From: Megalobrama amblycephala
Lineage: Eukaryota > Chordata > Actinopteri > Cypriniformes > Xenocyprididae
Direction: 5' to 3'
DNA: 64,000 nt
Assembly: GCF_018812025.1 (NCBI RefSeq)
Contig: NC_063049.1
Location: 5,012,354 to 5,076,353 of the forward strand
How positions within the stretch are numbered: the first letter of the stretch is position 1; each line of letters begins with the position of its first letter. This document shows, one piece after another, positions 56,705 through 64,000 of the stretch. Below the pieces are notes generated by a model. That model was not told the DNA's origin. It saw only the letters and a list, made by a program, of their open reading frames with translations, and did not search any database. Position numbers and translations under genes: made by a program.

Positions 56705-57728
56705 ATGTTTACGGTAACACTTTACAATAAGGTTCATTAGTTAAACATTAGTTAAAGAACCCCTGTGGTGAAAATCAAGTTTTTAATGTTGTTTATATGT
56801 CTATGTAGTGTTTTTAATATGCTTTAAGACAAACCATGTGCAAATTCATAAGTCAGCACCATTGTTGAGTATTTTATGTTTGAAACTGCAGTGAACCAAA
56901 GACAATCTAAAACTCGCGGTTTGAAATCGTGGGTGTTTGTGACGTCACAGACTACCTTGTAACCAATCACAACAACATGCCGGCAGGCTTTAGCATATCA
57001 TAAACTATGACTGCTCTGAAGCAGGAAAGTCTCGATAGAAGCCAGGTTATCCCGGTAATTTTTCTGTTGATATGAAAAATTATGTTGATTTAGCAATATA
57101 GCGAATCTATTATGATATTATGCCTCTCTCCACTGACGTTCTGAGTTGTTCAAAGCATTTGTAAGGATACTGATTATTAGAAGGCAGTTGTCTGACTCTC
57201 AGATGAAGGGAAACGCACCCCAGAACGTGTGCGTGTGACCGTGATTCATGTGCATATTCAGTCAGTGTGGAATCGCAGGTCAAGTTCTGAGAGAGCTTTA
57301 TTCAGTCCATTATAAATTCTGATTTTGGCCGCCTCTGGAATGAATCAAACCATAGATATTAGCCTCCCTGATAAGTTCAAGTAAATACGCTGGAAATCCG
57401 TGCTCATTCAAGGATGTGCATTTATTTCATGTACAGAGAAGGCACGGGCACCTGCAGGATTTCATCTGAATGTTTTTTAAATCTGAACTCCAAAAAGGAA
57501 CAAAATTGTCAAACATCCATTTAGCGCATGTTCACAGAGGAAAATGGCTGCTTGTTCTGTCCGTTTTACTGAGAAATCGCTTCAGGCGATTCAGTGAGAG
57601 AGCAGTCCAACTAATGCAAGTGGATTCAGACCGTTTTGCAAAGGCGTTTTACCAATTCATAATTTAAAATGTCAGAAAATTTGTGAGCAGTTCAGTTGCA
57701 CAGCTGTTAAACTGAATATACGAAGCGA

Positions 57729-58217
57729 CCCTAGTGAAAAAATAGTATCCTTAAGCACAATTTATTTATGTACTTTAGTATAACTAAATTTGCTTGTGGC
57801 ACGCTATAAATTGGTATACTTAAAGTCTGCTAAACTGGAACAACTAATTTTGTACTAAATGTATTTTAGTTGTCCAAAAGCAGTGCTGAAGTTCAGCTAA
57901 AGTTGTATTAAATATACTTGTTTGTGCTAAAGTGGAACTATTTCAAGTATACTTAAGTACACTTTAAATTTACTCTTGTATTTAAGTTTTGAAATGCAGA
58001 ATTAATTCAGCATAAACTTTAAATGTATTTTGGTGACATTAGAATTGCAATTCAATTACACTGTAAGAGTGTTGAACGTACATTAATATTATACTGCTAA
58101 CAAACTTTTAGTGATTTTAAAACACATTGCAATGGCATTCCAAGTTAACTTGAAGTGTGTTAATGGCATCATTATAGTGTGCTTCAAATAGGCTACAATA
58201 AAGTAATATTTTTAAAA
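57729..58217. mobile_element. Degraded copy of CCCTAGTGAAAA element
   Basis: Starts CCCTAGTGAAAAAATAGTAT and shares AACTGGAACAACTAATTTTG and TTCAAGTATACTTAAGTACA words with 25662-26160. The right end (CAATAAAGTAATATTTTTAA) is a poor match to the 42280 terminus. Confidence 0.65.
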
Positions 58218-58269
58218 ATAATGTTACAGCTTTAGAATATGCCTTTTACAGACAGCCCCAGTATATATA

Positions 58270-58273
<4 letters not shown>

Positions 58274-58322
<49 letters not shown>
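58274..58322. repeat. (TA)n microsatellite
   Basis: About 48 bp of alternating TA. Confidence 0.95.
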
Positions 58323-58323
<1 letters not shown>

Positions 58324-58481
58324 CCCTAAACTGGTGTTACTTTGTGTTCTGTCTATACTGTTACAAGTACAGCTATAAGTGCGCAGACATGATGACAACT
58401 ATTAATGACGGCACATATTATATGGATTAAAAGACTGAATCGCCGACAAAATTATATAGACACAGTAAGTGGTGCGTGAAA

Positions 58482-58736
58482 ATAAATGGGTTTTGTCGTG
58501 CTTATGGTACGCGGTTTTTCGCGTGCATATGATACGCACTTTATGGCGTGTATATGATACGCTCTTGGGTAGGATGGGGGTGGGGGAGTGGGGGTTTCGT
58601 ACGTATAGTACGCCATAAAGTGCGTATCATATGCACGCGAAAAACTGCGTACCATAAGCACGTCAAAACTCATTTTCGCGTATATATTCTACGAGATTAC
58701 AAACTCGTACTATTGATACGCATTTTCGTGTGATCG
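58482..58736. mobile_element. Second copy of CGATCACACG palindromic MITE, left-truncated
   Basis: Matches 40590-40840 closely, including the ATGGGGGTGGGGG loop and the right arm to CGTGTGATCG. The outer 50 bp of the left arm are missing. Confidence 0.85.
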
Positions 58737-59647
58737 GGCTCGACGCAACATTAAATATCAAGAATGTTTTGCTTCCCTTTTACCTGACGTTATCTGTCAT
58801 TAACGCAACATGAAGCAATTGCATAAACGGCACATTAGTTTTATTCTTGTGCACACACTAAAACACAGACAGTTCTGTTCATTGGTGGAAAATGTGAACG
58901 TGAAGAACTGCTTGTGTTTCCGTGTGTGCGGATGAAATATAATCATCCTAAACATTCCTCTGCGCGCTTCACCTCTCAATGCACCACAACTGCTCCTGAC
59001 AAAAACACAATTAATTGATTTGTCGGTCTTGCATTAAGCTGTGGATTTATATGTGACGCATAAATTAAAATGATGCAACTTTTCATGCAGTAAACGGGTG
59101 TAGAGTTACATTCAAGCTATTTTAAGGCATGAGGAAATTTTTTTTCACTTGAATTTATTTTTTAAATTTGTCATTTTGGTGATCAAAGATGAGTTTTAAG
59201 GGATAAAATAATTGACTACAGGGGGACTTTAATGTATTAACTAACACAAACTAACCATGTATTTACTAATCTTCGTTAATGTTAGTTAGTTAATATACAG
59301 TTCTTCATTGTTTGTTCAAGTTAGTTCACAGTGCATTAACTAATGTTTACAAGACTTTTAATAATGTATTAGAACATGTTGAAATGAACAAAGATTAATA
59401 AATGCTATAAAAGTGCAGTTCATCATTAGTTCGTGTTAACTAATGTAGTTATTGTTAACTAATGAACCTTATTGTAAAGTGTTACCATGTTTATTAATAA
59501 TGAAAATGTTCAACAGTTATTAAACAGGTTGCAATAACAAATGGGGAGCCATAGTAATAAGATGGCCCAAATATCTTAATGGTACCATATCTATTATAGT
59601 TGTAATCTGCGCTAATAAATAAAAAATCTGTGTAAGTAACGTACCAT

Positions 59648-60415
59648 CTACTGACAAAAGAAGTTGAGCTTCTCCTCACAGTCTCTGGGTGTCCAGACCC
59701 CTGTTAATTTGCTCAGGGCTCCACAATGAAGGTTTCTGGCAGGACACTGGGGCTGTCCCGTCTCAGGCCAGGCTGTGAAGTCAAGATCATCTCCATTGAC
59801 CCAGAACCACTCTCCTGCTAGAAAGCGCAGACCAGTCCACACATATTCAGTTTGAGCCTTTGTGATTTTCTGTAAAGCAGAATTCATCCTGTTCTCTGAG
59901 CTCAGACTCGCCAGATCATTATAATGTGTTCTGCAGTATTCCAGAGCTCCTTCCCAGCTCTCTTCCTGCTGCACCAGAACAAACTCTGATATGTTCATAC
60001 AGAAGAATTTGTGAATAGCATTGCAGTTTTCAATTTGCAGTTTCTTAGTGTCTTTGTTTAGAAAAGCACAGTTATGAAACACACTATAACTTGGCTGATT
60101 CAAACTATTCCAGCTAATTTGTATTGCATTTTCAACTCCGTTCCACTTCCAGACTCCTAATATTTTGAAGAGTCCAACCCAGGCATAAGACGTTTGACCA
60201 ACTGCATCTGCTAAAAATCGCTGTTTCTCACTCTCATTGGTGAAGGTGGACAGGCCATTAAAGTGAGTTATGCAGTGCTGATGTGCATCAAAACAGTTCT
60301 TATCCTCATTAACAAAGAAATGTTGTTTAAAGAGACCAGAGGAGAGTCCGAAGAGCTCCAGGATTAGGAACACAGTGAGGGTCGTCTTCATCTTCATCCA
60401 GTGAAGAGATTTCAT
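59648..60415 (-). CDS. Two-domain C-type-lectin-like protein, single-exon ORF
   Basis: The open frame runs to 60520, but the ATG at 60415 (MKSLHWMKMKTTLTVFLILE) or 60391 places a signal peptide at the N-terminus (hydrophobic TLTVFLILELFGLSSG), giving 255 or 247 residues. CTLD1 (about 25-135) has CFDAHQHC, YAWVGL, WKWNG and FFCMN. CTLD2 (about 140-255) has WEGALEYCRTHY, YVWTGL, EWFWVNGDDL and CEEKLNFFCQ. Neither has EPN/QPD or WND, so canonical calcium-dependent sugar binding is unlikely. There is no transmembrane segment after CTLD2, so it is probably secreted. The family resembles fish mannose-receptor-like or L-selectin-like lectins. Both domains lie in one exon; relatives usually have introns, so a retrocopy is possible. 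Confidence 0.78.
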   Translation of the reverse strand: MKSLHWMKMKTTLTVFLILELFGLSSGLFKQHFFVNEDKNCFDAHQHCITHFNGLSTFTNESEKQRFLADAVGQTSYAWVGLFKILGVWKWNGVENAIQISWNSLNQPSYSVFHNCAFLNKDTKKLQIENCNAIHKFFCMNISEFVLVQQEESWEGALEYCRTHYNDLASLSSENRMNSALQKITKAQTEYVWTGLRFLAGEWFWVNGDDLDFTAWPETGQPQCPARNLHCGALSKLTGVWTPRDCEEKLNFFCQ

Positions 60416-60520
60416 GATTTTTGAAGGAGAGGACAGAACTGTGCATGATGACACTGACTCGCTCTTACTTAAACTGACATACAGCCAATGACAAAAGAGT
60501 GTGATGGTGTGACCAATCAC

Positions 60521-60755
60521 AGCACACCTTTACAGACAGAACAAACAAACCAGCTGCATTTGACTAATCAAATAAACCTCATAATATTTATAAGAAAGAA
60601 ACTGGCATGAAACTTTTTTTTCATGTGCTCCCCCAGTTTGGTTAAAGTAGTGGTCCCAGATTACACTGATAAAAATTATTCTGTGGTGAAGTAAATACTA
60701 CAGAAAAAAACCCAGTGCAATTTCTACATGAAAAAGTTAGTTGAGGCAAGAATTG

Positions 60756-60786
<31 letters not shown>

Positions 60787-62559
60787 TCTATATTATATCA
60801 AGTGTAAATATCATCTATATAAAATTAAGTAAAACCTACTCAACTTTTCTGATAGTGGTGTTCCCATCATGCACTGGGGCATGAATAATTAATAAGGCTG
60901 ATTTTTTTTTTTTTTTTGCTGTTTTCTAGCTGTATTTACAGTTTTATGATTGCTTTTGTTGTAACGATCTGCTGAACGTTACTGTCCTTGCTTCCCAAAG
61001 AACCCAGCTTGAGAGCTTTGTGCTCATGCATTACATTGATGCACTCTATATTTGTCATTAAAATAACCATAGAAACTGTAACGTTAATCTGATCCATGAA
61101 CATGATTTCTGACCGAGTCCCATCCTGATTCTTTTCCACCAGCTACAGACGTGAAGACAACACATCCCATGATTCCGCAAAATCAAGTATAAGCGACTGA
61201 ATAAGCAACTTCTAGTGGCGAAAATGTACACACAAAATGTACACGTGATTCAATAAAAAAGCTCGATAATAATTTTCCTATTGTCACTGTGAAGCTGCTT
61301 TGAGACAATGTGTATTGTGAAAAGAGCTATATAAATGAAGATGACTTGACATTGTGGCTTTAACAGATCAAATATTCACATATCCCTGTGATCTCCCAGA
61401 TGAAGGTTAGTTTTAAAGTAACCAACATTTTAATGTTTAACAGTTTAACAATGACTCATATAATTGTATCCTAATTTATTTACTTGGTAAAAAAGGGCCT
61501 ACTTTGCATCAGAAACACTGACTCAATGACAAACAAGTAATTTATAAGAAGAGAACTGATGGTGCCTGTATTCATAGCAACTAGTTTCTAACTAATTAAT
61601 TATTCATTTAATTGTTAATTATAAATATAGGGGTCTGCTGCTCGGTACAATAGTTTTCAAGAACATTATGTAAGTTGGTAAACTATTTAGCTTGAGCTAC
61701 TAAAACAAATGCCAAAACTTAACATGAACTGTTAAAAATTATAGTAATTTCTGCAAAAAAATTGATGGAAAGCTGGCAGCCTTCACATTTTTTGACCACA
61801 TTTTTCCATATGGATAAATTTTCTGTTCGGATCTCAACAAGTCTGGGCAAACTACTGAGTAGGCACCAAAGTATTTTACAGTATTTTAAAACTACAAAAA
61901 TACAAAACACTGAAGTATTTTGATGCAAAATACGAAGCCATTTTCATCAACCCTATCAAATACAAATTACAAAATACTATTTTGTATTTGAAATACGTAA
62001 TTGAAAAACATGTATCAGAAATATTGCCCATCCCTGGATGGTGTATTGTGTGTTTAAATACATTTGTTTAGCTGACCATCTATAGCTTGCAGACGATCGC
62101 TACGCAAAAGCTGCCTGTGCTCGTCACTCTTTAGCTCCGCCCATGGCATGCCTCCAGGTGCTCGGCTGTTTTCAGAAATGTACCCTTTAATTTAGGTATT
62201 TTTTTAAATTCATTCTATATTTAAAATAAATAAATGAAATATAATTAAGTAGTATTTACTTATTTTCTTTATGAATGTTAAGTTCAATCGTAAGCAGATT
62301 TTTCTTGGTAAGTTGTACAGAGCAGTAGCAGTAACTACTACTTACTTTGATACTAATGATACTATTTACTTTAAATGTGCAAATTGTTATGAGGATTTTA
62401 TCCAGTTAAGCCTACAAGTTTTTTTTCTTTTCTTTTCAGTTTAGGTTTTCATATGAACACCATACAAATACAATTAGTTTTAGTTAGTTCTACTATAAAC
62501 CTTCAAAAATGGCAATGTATTTTCAAGGCATTCTGATTTACATTTAAAATCTTTAATCA
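60521..62559. other. Intergenic sequence upstream of the lectin-like ORF
   Basis: No further gene recognised. A segment at about 61268-61350 (GTGAAGCTGCTTTGAGACAA ... AGAGCTATATAAATGAAGAT) looks like the 3' tail of an L2/CR1-type LINE or dependent SINE. A-rich tract at 60758-60781 and T run at 60902-60918. A repeat scrap lies near 62085-62185 (AGCTCCGCCCATGGCATGCC). The rest is AT-rich. Confidence 0.4.
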
Positions 62560-62588
62560 TCTGACTTTCTCTCATGTTCTCTGTTTTT

Positions 62589-62731
62589 CACAGACCCAGT
62601 GGATTGTTTTTCCAAATACAATGCAAACCAAATCCAGTAAAAACAATGTTGAATGCCATCCAAACAAGCTGTCAAATGTTTGCCTTGGGATCGGTGGTGC
62701 AGAGCAAACATTTAATTTGCATTCAGGGTAA
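62589..62731 (+). other. Possible orphan exon
   Basis: Open from an acceptor-like TTTTTCACAG (about 62584-62593) to a donor-like CAG/GGTAAG (about 62728). One frame reads TQWIVFPNTMQTKSSKN and onward with no stop for about 45 codons. I do not recognise the peptide, and no neighbouring exon was found. Confidence 0.25.
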
Positions 62732-63123
62732 GACGATCTGCAGACACAGATGTAGGATTATCCATGACCAATGCCCATCAAATGAGAACACCACCACATT
62801 CCAAAGATCAGAGATTCCCCAACAAGCCATTAGAGTGTCGTAGAAACGAATCTAGGGTGCCTAAATTGCTGAAGTGGACCGTCTCTCCCATGCCTGTCTA
62901 ATCTCAAACTAGGGTTTGTGATGACAGAGCTGATCAATGAAGAAGACCCCTGTGAGACCAAATGGCCAAGAGACACCTTCGTGACTCTAATGCATAAATC
63001 CATACCAGGAAATGGAGACTTGGGTAACTCTTTAGTATAGGGAACACTTCCCTCAATAAACTCCTAATTCACCTCTTATTAATAGTTTAGGTATTGGGTA
63101 GGATTAAGAATATAGAATAATAA
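62732..63123. other. Unassigned, with short DNA-transposon scrap
   Basis: No gene recognised. GTAACTCTTTAGTATAGGGA at about 63022 resembles a terminus of a fish DNA transposon; the rest up to the LINE fragment is featureless. Confidence 0.35.
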
Positions 63124-64000
63124 CCCACTCCGAATCCAGCACTTTTAGAAAACTACAGACCGGTATCCCTTCTTCCATTCATTGCAAATACACTTGAGAG
63201 TGTTGTGTTCAACCAACTGTCTACTTATCTCACACAGAGCAACCTCCTTGACAACAGTCTGGCTTCAAGAGTGGCCACTCAACTGAGACTGCCTTGCTCT
63301 CAGTCACTGAAGCCCAGAGACTGGCACGAGCAACTTCAAAATCATTAATACTCATCTTGCTGGATTTGTCTGCTGCTTTTGACACAGTTAACCACCAGAT
63401 CCTCCTGTCGATCCTCATGTTGAAGGGCATCTCAGGAACCGCGGTCCAGTGGTTCAAGTCTTACCTCTCAGGTAGGTCCTTCAGGGTATCTTGGAGAGGT
63501 GATGTGTCTAAGTCGCATCATCTTGCTACTGGGGTACCTCAAGACTCAGTACTTGGACCACTTCTCTTCTCCATCTACATGTCATCACTAGGATCTGTCA
63601 TTCAGGAACATGGTTTTTCCTATCACTGTTATGCTGATGACACACAACTCTACCTCTCATTCCAACCAGATGATCCGACGGTTGCTGCTCACATCGAAGC
63701 CTGCCTGACAGCCATTTCTGCCTGGATGAAGGACCACAACCTTCAACTCTACCTTGCAAAACTGGAACTGATTGTGGTAGGTGACAACCCAACACTTCAT
63801 CATACCCTCTCCAATCAACTTGGTTTGTCAACCATAACTCCTTCCAGGACAGCCAGGAACCTTGGTGTAGCTGGCCCCTTGGCTTCCCAAACAAGACTTA
63901 GAGTGTTTCTGACAGGTGCATTCTCGTTATTCAGCTCATTATGAGTTTCGTCACTTTACTTTAGTCGTTCGAGCACCTTGCACATTCGAGCACCTTTGAG
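63124..64000 (+). pseudogene. L2/CR1-like LINE reverse-transcriptase fragment
   Basis: Begins with RT text LLENYRPVSLLPFIANTLER (about 63146), shifts frame near 63270, then runs as a 216-aa frame at 63294-63944. Motifs: LILLDLSAAFDTVNHQILLS (first catalytic Asp), TGVPQDSVLGPLLFSIY (normally PQGSVLGP, here G to D), YHCYADDTQLYLSF (catalytic YADD) and LQLYLAKLELIVVG. It diverges from the family after about 63860 and has no endonuclease upstream. It is a 5'-truncated, inactive copy reaching the window end. Confidence 0.85.

Larger units (their letters stand above)
56756..59228. mobile_element. TTAA-flanked element nested in 56713-59486
   Basis: Left AGAACCCCTGTGGTGAAAAT follows TTAA (56752-56755); the right end ACTACAGGGGGACT is followed by TTAA (59229-59232). 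The left interior has a GTGACGTCAC site near 56939-56948. No transposase. Contains the CCCTAGTG-type copy, a (TA)n and a palindromic MITE. Confidence 0.65.
56713..59486. mobile_element. Second GGTAACAC hAT-like element
   Basis: Left GGTAACACTTTACAATAAGG and right CCTTATTGTAAAGTGTTACC are perfect inverted ends. Flanks ATGTTTAC (56705-56712) and ATGTTTAT (59487-59494) match 7 of 8 bases, as an 8-bp duplication. Only about 43 bp of the left arm remains before a nested TTAA element; the right arm (59233-59486) is rich in TTAGTTAA/TTAACTAA words. Non-autonomous. Confidence 0.85.

Overview
The window looks like accessory, repeat-dominated chromosome of a teleost fish, most likely a cyprinid. The evidence is spliced transposon genes with GT/AG introns, fish-type LINE and Gypsy proteins, and many short palindromic repeats that I recognise from memory as common in carp and zebrafish genomes. 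No bacterial features are present. Only one plausible host gene is visible, a minus-strand two-domain C-type-lectin-like ORF near 60 kb. All calls come from reading the sequence; no database search was run.

Layout. 1-570: palindromic MITE. 2484-6935: hAT-like element with an exact 8-bp target duplication, into which a 2.56-kb Gypsy-type LTR element (minus strand, 5-bp duplication) has inserted. 7956-8327: probable solo LTR. 11303-15093: decayed Gypsy element. 15301-16237: hAT remnant with a BED-finger relic. 17220-17403: hAT MITE with an 8-bp duplication.

17.5-49.4 kb is the most striking part. A Tx1/L1-like LINE is split inside ORF1 at a TTAA by a 26.6-kb insertion with terminal inverted repeats (TIRs) of about 470 bp and a P2X7-ballast-like zinc-domain ORF at one edge. 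That element contains further insertions: a 2.4-kb element coding a basic coiled-coil protein, two or three Harbinger-like TTA elements, and a stack going at least five levels deep (25632-42574, then 25662-42280, then a 13.6-kb CACTA/EnSpm element at 26453-40009, then MITEs and a minisatellite-bearing TTAA element in its introns). The CACTA element has an uninterrupted 652-aa transposase ORF and a second spliced gene, and is the best candidate for a recently active autonomous element.

49475-50474 is a 1000-N gap. 50475-55760 is a tandem array of about 1.69-kb units, each internally dimeric, ending in six copies of a 52-59-bp hairpin repeat. 56713-59486 is a second GGTAACAC-type hAT-like element, itself invaded by a TTAA element that holds more MITEs. 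59648-60415 is the lectin-like ORF. 63124 to the window end is an L2/CR1-like LINE fragment.

The coding features do not form a cellular pathway. They are transposition genes (gag-pol, LINE ORF1/ORF2, CACTA transposase plus accessory protein) whose nesting order gives a relative insertion history.
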